NCBI RefSeq assembly: GCF_019059575.1
Contig: NW_024881627.1
Location: forward strand, 62,001-126,000
Origin: Amphibalanus amphitrite
Lineage: Eukaryota > Arthropoda > Thecostraca > Balanomorpha > Balanidae
Reading direction: 5' to 3'
Length of the DNA stretch: 64,000 bases
The notes under the pieces are model-generated. The model worked only from the letters and a program-made list of their open reading frames with translations, made no database searches and had not been told where the DNA came from. Of the stretch, positions 47,311-58,114 are shown piece after piece. Position numbers and translations under genes: made by a program. Positions within the stretch are counted from its first letter, which is position 1. Every line of letters starts with the position of its first letter.

Positions 47311-48278
47311 CTGTCAAAAGGAGAAGTTGTAAAGTTTATGTTCATTTTAGCGATATCTGTCGTGCAATTCCACTTGAGTATTGCGCACATCGGAGTGTGC
47401 GCATGGAAGTTTTCTGTTAAATTGTGAATGTCCAATACAATATACGCTCCCTAATCCCTATTCTGTCTGTTGTTTATTCCCAATTCACAAATCACATTCC
47501 CCTATGACGGTAGATTGTAGCTTAAAGAAAAACTTGAAGCCATCACCACTCAAATGGAAAAGTTTTCATTCAGCACACTGGCATCCATCTTAAAAAGCGG
47601 TTAAAATCCTAGGAGAATAAACAGCGGTTTCCTCTCTCCACTCACGCTACAATCGGTGTTCAAGAGAGGCCGCTGCCGCCGACCTTTAGACAATGGTCCG
47701 ATACTCGCACCATCGTCGGTCACGTGCACTCGGGCAGGAAACGCCACTTGTAGATCCCGTGTCTTGCGTTGGGTACTCCAAGGCAGGCACTCGAGCCAGA
47801 TGATCAGACAGTCCTCATTCCCCTCCCAATACCCTCTTCACATTACGTGCCAGTTTGTCCTCTCGTATCGAACGCGATGTCGTACTCGAGTGGGCAGCAT
47901 TTTCTGCTTTGTATGCTACCAAAGTGAGAAATATGGGAATTCATGACCAGGATATTCCAACCGACCCCCGCAGCTTAGATAGCTGGCAGGGGGCAATTTT
48001 TGCCCTTTAGGTACGATCTCTGAGAGTTCCTACCGGATGCGGAATTCAAACGACATATCAAATACCTAGGTCAATGTAAGATTCGGGTTGGGTCAAAGTC
48101 AGATAGGGTAGAAGATGGCAAAACGCCCATGCTAAGGGAAACTGATCATAACTCGCTTATCTTGGTACGCAAAGAGTTTTTATTTTGCCAGCACCTCATT
48201 CATTTGCATTTTTTTTTTTTTAGCAGCGAGAGTATGAAAATCTAGCTTGCTTAATATACCATATTTTTCTTCACTTTC
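47311..48278. other. 3' flank of the aldo-keto reductase, then spacer
   Basis: After the stop there is A/T-rich sequence with the polyadenylation signal listed separately. Beyond about 47640 I see no gene, no termini and no splice-flanked open frame; a T-run lies near 48210. Confidence 0.5.
47616..47621 (+). promoter_or_regulatory. Candidate polyadenylation signal AATAAA
   Basis: A canonical AATAAA about 300 bp after the stop of the intact aldo-keto reductase. It is the first such hexamer downstream on this strand that I see. Confidence 0.5.
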
Positions 48279-49423
48279 TTAACCCGCGCCCCGTAGGGCT
48301 ACCGGCGGACCCACCCGTAGGGGGGGGGGGGGCGTTTCGGCCCCCCTTAGATCTCGGAAATTTACCGGCCGATTTTCAAAATTCAAACGGCGTTCTATAG
48401 CCCCACCGGGGAACTACCTTGTGACCAAATTTCATTGACCTAGGTCAAACCGATGACGTCACAGGTCAGGTCAAAGGTCGGATTTTCACCGTTCACAGGC
48501 ATTTCAAGAAATGTGTTGTGAAATCGAGTAAATTGGTAAGTTATTGAAAACCATCGATGGTACATTGTTCGTCAAACACATACTTCGCTATCTAAGGTCA
48601 CTGTTACCAGGTCAGGTCACAGAGGTCAGGTCACTGGGGGTCACAATATGAAAGTGTCGTGTGATACATGTTTTATGGTCCATTTTACATGACAAATGCG
48701 ATTATGTGGGTCAGGCAGCTTTTGGGGCCAGCTTAGGTCACGTTTTGGTGAAGGTCAGGTCAAGGTCAGGTCACATTAGGTCAAATTTCAAAGTTGATAT
48801 TTTTGCATAAAATGGGTATCGATTCGATGCAGCTCGTCACGGGGAGTCCAATGGTGGTCTCTGTTTTGCCCTACGTGGTGTAGAATTGCCAAAAATTGCG
48901 TTTGAAAATTTGACGTCATCATTTTTGAACAGTTTTTTTTTTCGCTATAACTTGGCCAAAAAACAATATATCGATCTGAAATTTGGTATATAGATAGAGG
49001 ACGGTAGGTACTATCACATATATTCCGTTTTTTTTTCGAAATACAAAAAACTTTTTGGATTTTTTGGCTAATATATCCAAAAAATTGCTTTTTTGATTTT
49101 TGAGGGTCAAAACTAAGAAAATTCAAAAATCCGAGATAGCCACCTTTTATGTCTTGATCATTTTTCTGTATCTTCAAAGCTGTAGGCCTGACAGCTCTTC
49201 TCGCGAAGGTCTTTTTTCGGTCGAAAATGGCAGAACATGACGTCATTCTGACGTCATTTGTGGCCAACCTATCATAGCCTCTGGAAAAAGTTTTGGTCAC
49301 AATGTGTAAAATTGATGCCCGGAGGGGTCCTGAAAGTTTGGTGGCGATATCTCCAGCCGTTTAGGAGATATCGACGGAAAAGGACAGGGGGCCGTTTCGG
49401 CCCCCCTACGGGGCGCGGGTTAA
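48279..49423. mobile_element. piggyBac-type MITE, family 2, complete
   Basis: TTAA at 48279-48282 and 49420-49423 encloses CCCGCGCCCCGTAGGG and its inverse CCCTACGGGGCGCGGG. Subterminal GGGCGTTTCGGCCCCCC and GGGCCGTTTCGGCCCCCC stretches form inner palindromes. The interior carries many AGGTCA half-sites. A related interior, from GTCACGG.GAGTC to TGACGTCA, recurs inside the element at 55963-57132. No transposase. Confidence 0.85.
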
Positions 49424-50238
49424 CGTTTACAAAGGCGCTTCTTACCCATGGTACTGGGTAAAACGCCCGGGCAAAAAGGTAATTAAACGGACTGATTGGC
49501 TTCCACTTTTTTACTGTTGTCCGATTGAAGCCATCGGAAGTTGAAGTAGTGCATGAAGTCCAACATAAGCATAAAAATGAAACGTCGAGCTCAACGATGT
49601 CAAGATCAAAGCCCAAAGGTCACTCACAATTCCGAATGACCCGCATATGCATCTTATCAAGACCTGCAGAAGTCACAAGTGTATGACGGTTGCTTGGCAT
49701 CGGCACCGGTCCTGGGAGTGGGAGGCACGCTCAACAACATGGGCCTGTCTCCCAGCCGAGCCTAACCTATTGGCGTTAGGTAAGACTACCCAACCTGAAT
49801 TAAGGATAGTGACGTTTTACCCTCAACTGCCGATGAACGTTTTGGCCGCTTGCACCGAATGAACATTAAATGAAGTGCAACGAAACTACGAGCCATTGTG
49901 GTGCAGCGCAATCACTCACGGCAAATTCAAACGTGATGTGAAATAGAAGAACAGCATATAAGTCACGCAGGTCGTACACAACATGAATTTTTAAATGAAC
50001 TTTTGAATGAGCTTTTTTTTTTTAGCATGAACTTTTAAATGCAGCTTATATTTTAAGAACTTCACGAAAAACAGACTCGACCTCACTGCAGATGTAGAAC
50101 ACATGCCTGTTCCACCTGGCCCTGGCGTTGTTATTTCGAAAAGACTTCTGCTGCGTAAAGAGTTCTCATAGTTTTGAAACAGTGGTGCAGTGGGCATCTT
50201 ACTTGACTGGGCATCTTAGCACCTTTTACCCTAAACAT
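49424..50238. other. Spacer, no gene seen
   Basis: No coding exon or RNA gene is evident. It contains short tandem phrases around GAACTTTTAAATG / GAACTTTTGAATG near 49990-50040 and a T-run at 50013. Confidence 0.45.
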
Positions 50239-51483
50239 TTAACCCTCGCCCGTATTGGTGTTTTGCCAGCCGCGAACGAATGGGGGGGGGGGGGGGTCCG
50301 TTGGACCCCTTCTTGCCGTTTCGCCCATAATCGAGCTAGAGCTTCGCAGAAAAAAACGAGCGTGTTGCCCGTGACGAGAGGAAGCCGATGATACCCAATT
50401 TTAAAGTCCTAGCTCATTGGTTGACCTTCCAGGTCAGGGCAATGACCCAAAAGTCGGGAAAATCGGGACCTATGAGAAAAAAAAACACTTTTAAATGGCC
50501 TCCTTTCCTTACAACGAAATACCAAATGATGAAATAATGAAATAATTATTGATGATTTCGACCACAGGTCATTATCAAAATAAGCCAGACAGAACTTTTG
50601 TCAGACACAAAGTTCAAACAAAAGTTCTGACAAAAGTTTGTCCGTGTCTGACAAAAGTTCTGTCTGGCTTATTTTGATAATGACCTGTGGTCGAAATCAT
50701 CAATAATTATTTCATTATTTCATCAATTGGTATTTCATTGTAAGGAGGCCATTTAAAAGTGTTTTTTTCTCATAGAACTTATACCTATGCCTTACATACA
50801 GCAAGTGCTTCAACAAAATCGGGACCTGTTAGAACGTCGTAAAGAGTGGTTGCTAAAGGTTTTTTCGGGGTGCTGATCACGAATATAATGCTAGTTATGA
50901 TCATAGATGATGTCTTCATGCAATTAGGCCAGGTCAGGTCAACCAGTAAGGGTTTTGCCGGGTATTCGTAGTAGGTGGCAACCGCCTCTGAAAGCTTCGT
51001 AACATCGAAAATATTCACAAAGGCACCAAAACTACATCGTAAATATTCACATGGTTGCTTAATTCGAATTCAGCTAAAAAACTAGCCTAGAAACATGTAA
51101 AATTTGAAAAAGTGAACCAAAGTCATCAAAGGTCAATGACCTGACCTGACCTTCCGATGACCTTGACACCAACCCTAATGCATGGGAGCAACATCATATC
51201 CCCTGTTTGAACGCTTGAAACCACGAAAAGACCACAAACGCGCGGCTAATGCGAGCCGACACACGCCGAATCGCGATTCCGGCCAAACATGGTCTTGAAA
51301 AGTAGGTCACATGTCAAAGGTTATTAGGATCAGGGTCATGAAATTATCAGGGTAGGTGTAAAATTGATTAACGCGAAAGTTCTGAAAGTTTCGTCGCAAT
51401 CAGCCACTTTTTACGCGAGTTATTCGCAAAAAACCGAGGGGGGGGGGTCCGTTCGACCCCCCCCCCCCACCGGTGAGGGTTAA
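50239..51483. mobile_element. piggyBac-type MITE, family 3, with an internal insertion
   Basis: TTAA lies at both ends (50239-50242 and 51480-51483), with CCCTCGCC and GTGAGGG inside and G-run/C-run palindromes next to them. It is collinear, in opposite orientation, with the copy at 54793-55712. Comparison with that copy shows that 50472-50814 is a later insertion. Confidence 0.82.
50472..50814. mobile_element. Long-hairpin insertion with 13-bp target duplication
   Basis: AAAATCGGGACCT occurs directly on both sides (50459-50471 and 50815-50827). The related MITE at 54793-55712 has only one copy at the equivalent site, so the boundaries of the insert are supported by an empty site. Bases from about 50471 to 50774 form a near-perfect inverted repeat with arms of about 130 bp, followed by a ~40-bp unpaired tail. 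There is no open frame. Confidence 0.8.
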
Positions 51484-51544
51484 TGTATTGGATGGCGTTT
51501 TTTTTTTGCCATGATAATCGTTAATACAATGGGAAAGAAATTGA

Positions 51545-51655
51545 TAATAAACATTACACAAATGTATTATTTTAGCACTTGAAAAAGATCAAAACACCGA
51601 ATCCTGTGTTTCGATCTCTTTTAAGTACCACTAAAATAATACATTTGTGCCATGT
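51545..51655. repeat. Imperfect palindrome
   Basis: The stretch from AACATTACACAAATGTATTA to the GATC near 51590 is inverted with a few mismatches across TAATACATTTGTGCCATGTT. It lies in the ~190 bp between two piggyBac-type MITEs. Confidence 0.65.
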
Positions 51656-51673
51656 TAACGATCATTTTTCCCA

Positions 51674-52859
51674 TTAACCCGCGCCGGGACGGGGGTGTTT
51701 GAACACCCCCCCCCCTCCCTGCGGTTTTTCGCCGATATCTCAAAAACGGCGGCGCGGAGCGCCGCCGTTTTTCGCACACCTGTTCGTGCATCTTTTCCGC
51801 ACATGTTGTGAAAATTTCAGACCCAGGTCGCCCAAGGTCAGGTCACCAGATCACGCCAAGTGACCTCACCTCAGAAAAAATAGGAATGCTCGTCATAGCT
51901 ACGCCAACTGAACGATTGCCTTGAAACTTTCAGCGATTGATAAGAGTAACAGTATCTATAAAATGTATATCTCGGAATTTTGATATCGGTGACCTAAGGT
52001 CAGGTCAATTTTGCGGCCTCTCCATTATAAGTCAATGGGAGAAAATCGAAAAGCGTCTGTTTTGCACGAACGCCATTCTAGACACTCTCAAACATCGAGA
52101 TGCAGGTAAAATTGACACACTGAACCGGAAAATGGCAACTGTGACCCCTCGTTATGTCCCCGAGGTCATCTCAGGTCACGAATAGTATCTGACAGTTTTT
52201 CGCTAATAACTTCTGATAGAGGCATACTAGAGCGATGAAAACGCCTTAGATGTGTTCGGCTCGACGTTGCCGATCGACTGATATGCAACATGTCACCGGT
52301 CAGGTCATGACCTTGACCTGAGGTCAAATTTTCAAGTTGACCTTTCAAAGTCAAATTATAGTTCATTCGACGCGTCTCGACGAGAGGAACACGATGCTGG
52401 CAAAAGAAATGTCGTGGCTCTTATGAGTTAAACGTTATTGCCGAAAAACACTTTTCGTAAAAACGGCTATTTTTGAAGTTTTTGCCCTCTGAAGGCTAAA
52501 CCGCTGACCTGAGGTCAAATCTGAGGACATATTAGCGAAAGAGCGTTAAAAGAACTATCGAATGCGCTTTTCCGCGGCGCTGTAGCTCTATCGGTTCCCG
52601 AGTTAGCCGTTGGCAGTTTCCAAAATGTTGAAATAGCCAACATTTTACCTTTGGTGACCTCTGGTGACCTGACCTTTGACCTGACCTAAAAAATGACTAA
52701 AGTGTTTTCGTCCTGATTTTGGCCGTTCTTTCGAATGCCGCTTACCGCGTGTTGCTATGTGGCCCAGGAGCCGAGTTAGAAGGGGGGAGGGTGTTCAGAC
52801 ACCCCCCCCCCCCCCGGCCCGGCGCGGAAGTCGCGGAGCACCGGCCCGGCGCGGGTTAA
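51674..52859 (+). mobile_element. piggyBac-type MITE, family 1, complete copy
   Basis: TTAA lies at 51674-51677 and 52856-52859, with CCCGCGCCGGG and CCGGCGCGGG inside. The interior is collinear with the copies at 594-1632 and, inverted, at 35768-36969. The right terminus carries a short extra GGCCCGGCGCGG duplication. Confidence 0.85.
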
Positions 52860-52990
52860 AGTCAGGTAAAACAGGATTACATACTTTTAACATTGCAATA
52901 AGATTGTTTGAAATGCACTCAAAACTTTATCATACCTTCATTGCGTGAACAATTTACATTCAATAGCAAATCAAGTCGACTGCGACCGAA

Positions 52991-53185
52991 TTATTGAAGC
53001 AGCCGGGCAGCTTTAAACAGATTCATGTACCGGAATAACTTGCTTTCAAACCAGTGCAGTTGGCTGAGTGTGCCAATGCCAAACATCTCAACATTTGATA
53101 TTCTACTACGCACGATCTGTAAGCTAAATTTAGCTGCGCCGGCACTGTGTTTGTACCAACCGGTTTGTGCAGAGGCATCTGAAGC
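52991..53185 (-). other. Possible terminal coding exon of an unknown gene
   Basis: On the minus strand, after a T-rich stretch ending CTTTCAG, about 60 codons are open and end in TAA at 52991-52993. The residues include QTGWYKHSAGAAKFSLQ and MFGIGTLSQLHWFESKLF. The composition looks protein-like, but I do not recognise it. It may be a relic of a mobile element. Confidence 0.2.
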
Positions 53186-53190
53186 AACAC

Positions 53191-53710
53191 TGAAAGAAAA
53201 AAATACCACCCTAGTTAGTTTTTGGGTGGTGGTCATATTTTGAACAGCCTTTTACTTATGGTAAACCAGTTTACGATCCAAATACTAGGCCCAATATCAA
53301 AGGAATACTATGCAACTACCAATGCTCATCAAAATACCATGGTCTTAGTACGGTAATATTTTTTCATCATACTACCTTGAAACTAAAGCATAACTAATAA
53401 GAAACCAAAGCTCTACTAACGCTAGTATTATCCTGGTACCGCCTACTAAGAAAAATACCACCCTAGTTAGTTTTCGAGTGGTGGTCATATTTTGAACAGC
53501 CTCTTACCTATGGTAAACTAACTTACGACCCAAATACTAGGCCTAATATGAATGTAAAACCATGTGAATACCAATGCCAGTAAAAATTACCATGGTATTA
53601 ACACGGTAACTATATGTCGTCATACCATGCCCAAAAACCCACGTGATACTAGCACGAAACTAGGACTTTACTATCGTTAGCTACTCCCTGGTAATGCTTA
53701 CTAATGACTT
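53191..53710. repeat. Two tandem ~260 bp units
   Basis: AAAAATACCACCCTAGTTAG begins units at about 53197 and 53452. Both continue with GTGGTGGTCATATTTTGAAC and end in a CTACTAA.A or TTACTAATG phrase. Identity is moderate, so the duplication is not recent. ACC/GGTA-rich palindromic words recur throughout and again at about 58700-58940. Confidence 0.75.
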
Positions 53711-54554
53711 ATCATGGTAAAACCATCCTTTTGTCATCTGGATACCAGCTTTGCTTTGCTGGCCAACCATCGTAAAACAATAGTTTACTATGTGACATTT
53801 ATTGTGATATTACCAGTCGGTTAACAGGATCTTACTAGTCATCAACCAGCATGCTTCATATGCTGTGCTTTAGCCTATCCATGCCAAATTTGTTTATCAT
53901 TACGACAGCCACTTACTGATGCACAACAGCATGCATGACAGTATCTACCTAGCAGTCGACAAAGCAGCTCTTCACTTTTCCAAAGCATCTACCTAGTAAC
54001 CTACATGAAATATTTCACACATAAAAAGCATTTGGCCACAAACAAAGTTACGTCTGCACATAACCAAACAACGCGCATGAACAACAATTATTACAGTTCA
54101 CTTTATCATCACAATGCAATCGGTCTCTTTTCACACAATCGTTGAATGTCGCCCTTCCAGCGATTTATCACGCAACACCTTCTCCAAGGGCATTGGTAGC
54201 CATATACCGAAGGTTCGAACTTCGAAAGCCAGCTCTGGAAAAGAGCAGGCATTGATATAAGATAAACCAATGGAAAGATTGATTGTGTGTGCTGCAGTGA
54301 CACTCTATCTCCTACCCCTCCCACCTTGACTCGCAGTGTCCCGTGACCTAGCTCCCAGTTTGATGAAACAAGGATTTAAGATAAGTTGTTTTAAAAAAAT
54401 GGCAGCATCTAATAGAACAGGGGATTTGTAGGGTGAGGAATTTAGCAAATTTGGGACATTAGGCCAGAGGCTGGTTCAGGTAAAATGCCCTATAATGAAT
54501 TAATTGCCATGAGGTGCAGTGTTGAGTGTTGGCAATAATTCAAAAATTCTACTC
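53711..54554. other. Spacer, no gene seen
   Basis: A/T-rich sequence without recognised exons, RNA genes or element termini. Confidence 0.45.
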
Positions 54555-54792
54555 TTAACCAGCGCCCCATTGGGGTATGTTCTGTAACGCACTCCACTGG
54601 GGGAGGCGGGGGCTATTTATAGAACCCCCCCCCCCCGCTCCAACTCCGAAACTACTGGGCCGATTGTCAAAACTGAAACGGCGTCTGATAGCCCTGGAAA
54701 AACTGTCGAGCAAAACCTAATTTTATTGACCTCGAGATCACCGTTGACGTCACAGGTCAGATCAAAATAAAAATTAGCAACGTTTTGGCTTG

Positions 54793-55712
54793 TTAACCCT
54801 CCCCCGTATAGGGGGGGGGGGTCGAACGGACTCCCCCTCGGTTTTTCGCGAATACCTCGCGTAAAAAGCGGCCGACCGCAACGAAGCTTTCAGTACCCTC
54901 GAGTTATAATCAATTTTACACCTACCCTAAAAAATGTAATGGCCCTGACTAATGACCTTTGACCTGTGACCTACTTTTCGAGACCATGTTTGGCCGGAAT
55001 CGCGATTCGGCGTATGTCGGCTCGCATTTGCCGCGCGTTTGCAGTCCTTTCGTGGTTTCAAGCGTTCAAACATGGGATATGATGCTGCTCCCATGCATTA
55101 GGGTGGATGTCAAGGTCACCAGAAGGTCAGGTCAGTTCATTGACCTTTGATGACCTCGGTTTACTTTTTCGAGTTTTATCAGCATCTTTCTAGGCTAGTT
55201 TTTTTTAGCTGATTTCGAATTTATAAACAACCATATATGAACATTTACGAAGTAGTTTTGGTGCCTTCGTAACATGTTACGAAGCTGTCAGAGGCGGTTG
55301 CCACCTAGTGCACCTACTACGAATACCCGGCAAAACCCTTACTGGTTGACCTGACCTGACCTGACCCGACCTGGCCTAAATGCATGAAGACATCATCTAT
55401 GATCATAGCTAACATGATATTCGTGATCAGTTCCCTAAAAAACCCAATAGCAGCCACGTTTTACGACGTTCTAACAGGTCCCAGTTTTCCCCACTTTTGG
55501 GTCATTGACCTGACCTGGAAGGTCAACCGATGACCTAGGACCGACGACCTAGGATAAAATTGGGTACCATCGGCTTTCTCTCGTCACGGGCAGCACGCTC
55601 GTTTTTTCCGCGAAGCTCTAGCTCAATCAGGGGCGAAACGGCAAGGAGGGGGTTCAACGGACCCCCCCTTAAACGTTCGTGGCTGAAAAACACCAATACG
55701 GGCGAGGGTTAA
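54793..55712 (-). mobile_element. piggyBac-type MITE, family 3, complete copy nested in family 4
   Basis: TTAA lies at 54793-54796 and 55709-55712, with CCCTCCCCCGTATA at the left and CGGGCGAGGG at the right. It is collinear in opposite orientation with 50239-51483 but lacks the hairpin insertion, so it serves as the empty-site reference for that insertion. Confidence 0.82.
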
Positions 55713-55962
55713 CCCCCACCCTACTGTGGGGAGGGCTATTCATAGCCCCTCTCGTGTTTACGCAATATCTTTAAAACCGCTGGACGTATCAAAACAAAGC
55801 TTTTAGGACCTTCGGCTGCATCAATTTATTTGACACCTTGTGCACTAATAAAATTTTCGTAGCTACTATAGATCGGCCGGAAATGACGCCAGAGTGACAT
55901 CATGTTCGGCCGATTTTGATGCAAAGCATTGAACAACGGTAATCGCTCTCAAGATCTGAGTT

Positions 55963-57132
55963 TTAACCCGGCAAGCGGTGGGCCTCCCGGCTACCTTCCG
56001 CGCGGTGGGAGGGGGGGGGGATTTTTGACCCCCCCCCCCGAATCTCCGAAGCTACTATGACGGATCGGTAAAATTTAAATGGCGTTCGATAGCCTTGTTA
56101 AATTTGTCGAGGGAACTTCAATTTCATTGACCTCGGGGTCACCGATGACATCACAGGCCAAGTCAAAGATAAAATGTTTCACCGTTCACGGGTCTTTTAA
56201 GGAATGCGCTGCAACATCGAGTAAAGGGCATTTTGTCAAAAATCAGCGATAGGGCGTGAGTTGCCTATTATACGAGCATATGTTGCTATTGGAGGTCACT
56301 GATAATACCAGGTCCGATCACCAAGGGTCAGCACATGAACCTATCTTTACTAAGTAGGGTTGTGCGATGCATGTTTTATGGCCAATTTTTCATATTCGCC
56401 TCAATGGTGTTGGTTATAAGACCATCAGGGACGGTTTTTTTGGTCACTTTCTGGTGGAGGTCAGGTCAATGTCAGGTCAAAAAGGTCAAATTTCAGGTCA
56501 AAGTTGATAGTTTCGCATAAAATTGGTATTGATTCGATGCCACTCGTCACGGCGAGTCTAATGGTGGTCTTTGTTTTGCGCTTTGTGGTCTAGAATTGCC
56601 AAAATCGAGTTTGAAAATTTGACGTCATTAATTTTGAACAGTTTTTTTTGTTATAACTTGGCAAAAAGGAGTTATCGATCTAATACTTGGAATGTGAATA
56701 GAAGTCCATAGTGGCTATTACATATATTCCGTTTGTTTCGAAAATCGAAAAACTTTTGGGATTTTTTGGCTATTATATCTATTTCTTTTTATTTTTGGGG
56801 TCAACTTCAAAAACAAAATCGAGAGAACAGTATAGTAGCCCTGGTAATTCTACACATTTCATGTCTTGAACATTTTTATGCATAATCAAATTTATAGACC
56901 TGACAGCTCTTCCCGCGAAGCTTTTTTTTTGGTCGACAATGGCAGAAATGACGTCACTCCGACGTAGCGGCCAACTTATCATAGCCTTTGGAAAAAAAAT
57001 TTGGTCACAATGTGCAAAAGGGTACTGAAAGTTTGGTGAAGATCGGCGCAGCGGTTCTGGAGATATATCGAAAAAAAAACTAAAGATGGATGCAAAAAAT
57101 GCCCCCCCCCCCCCCACCGCCTTGAGGGTTAA
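55963..57132. mobile_element. piggyBac-type MITE, family 2-like, nested
   Basis: TTAA lies at 55963-55966 and 57129-57132 with CCCGGC and GAGGG inside. A C-run near each end is followed by a loosely matching inverted subterminal segment. The interior resembles the element at 48279-49423 (GTCACGGCGAGTCTAATGGT, TGACGTCA, ATCATAGCCT.TGGAAAAA), though the termini differ. Confidence 0.65.
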
Positions 57133-57292
57133 GCTAGATCCTTTTTTTTGCATGGGTGGACTCTACAGGGCTACCAAACTGATTTCGGACTTTCGAAATG
57201 TTGAATATTTTGAAAATTATAAATATAAAAACTCAGAAATTGTATTTTTTATTTTTTTACATATACGTTTCTGAATGAAAAAAGCAGAATAT

Positions 57293-57505
57293 GACCACGT
57301 TTCCATGGGCATCACTGATCCGGATCAGTAAAAATGGATTAGCTAATCCAGTATAGTTAGACAATATATGAAAATGAAAATAAGGGATTAACTGATTATA
57401 TAAGCCTAATCCACTTGGAATTATATCATGTAACGAAGAGTTCGAGAAATATAATACGATTTAAGTTTGCTGATCCGGATCAGTGATGCCCATGGAAACG
57501 GGGTC
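57293..57505. mobile_element. Foldback MITE with ~36 bp inverted ends
   Basis: GACCACGTTTCCATGGGCAT continues to GATCCGGATCAG and is mirrored at the right (CTGATCCGGATCAGTGATGC, then CCATGGAAACGGGGTC) with one mismatch. It is 213 bp, A/T-rich inside and non-coding. Confidence 0.8.
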
Positions 57506-58114
57506 TATATGTGTTTGAACACATATGCGTTGAATATATGTGAACCTCATCTGACAAACACCTTTTTTGTTGAAAAATGTCAACTTCAAAATTTGACCAT
57601 TTTTGACCTAAAGTGACCTGACCTGACCTCAGCTATATTCAGCTAAAATGGCCTAAACTGACACATACAACACTGATTTCGATATATATGGCCTACATGA
57701 ACCATAAAACATGTCTCACGTCACCGATGCACGATATAAAGCTTTCGTGACCTGGGATGAGATGGCCTTGACCTGAAAAATTCGAAGTACAAGTTCGGTA
57801 CCCTCAGGTTATGTTACGCATATATTCACGAGTGTGCAAACAAAAAATGAGCCTGATCTGATTTGTTGGCCGGCGCCCAGAGTGCCAAGACGCTGATATT
57901 TTTACTTTGACCTGACCTGTGACGTCATCGATGACCTCGAGGTCAATGACATTAGGCTTCGCTCAACAATATTTCCAGGGCTATCAGGGGCCGTTTGAAT
58001 TTTGACAATCGGCCCAGTAGTTTCGGAGTTAGGAGCCCCCCCCCCCCCACTGTAACGTGCTGTAACGTGCTGTGGGGCGCGTTAGAGCACATACCCCAGT
58101 GAGGCGTGGGTTAA

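Larger units (their letters stand above)
54555..58114. mobile_element. piggyBac-type MITE, family 4, carrying nested insertions
   Basis: The left arm at 54555 (TTAACCAGCGCCCC, then CCAACTCCGAAACTACTGGG) and the right arm ending at 58114 (inverted GGCGTGGGTTAA, with the same CCGAAACTACTGGG phrase) mirror each other over roughly 240 bp and are flanked by TTAA. Between them are a complete TTAA element (54793-55712), a left end of another (from 55709), a further TTAA element (55963-57132) and a small foldback (57293-57505). The two arms could alternatively belong to two separate insertions. Confidence 0.6.
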
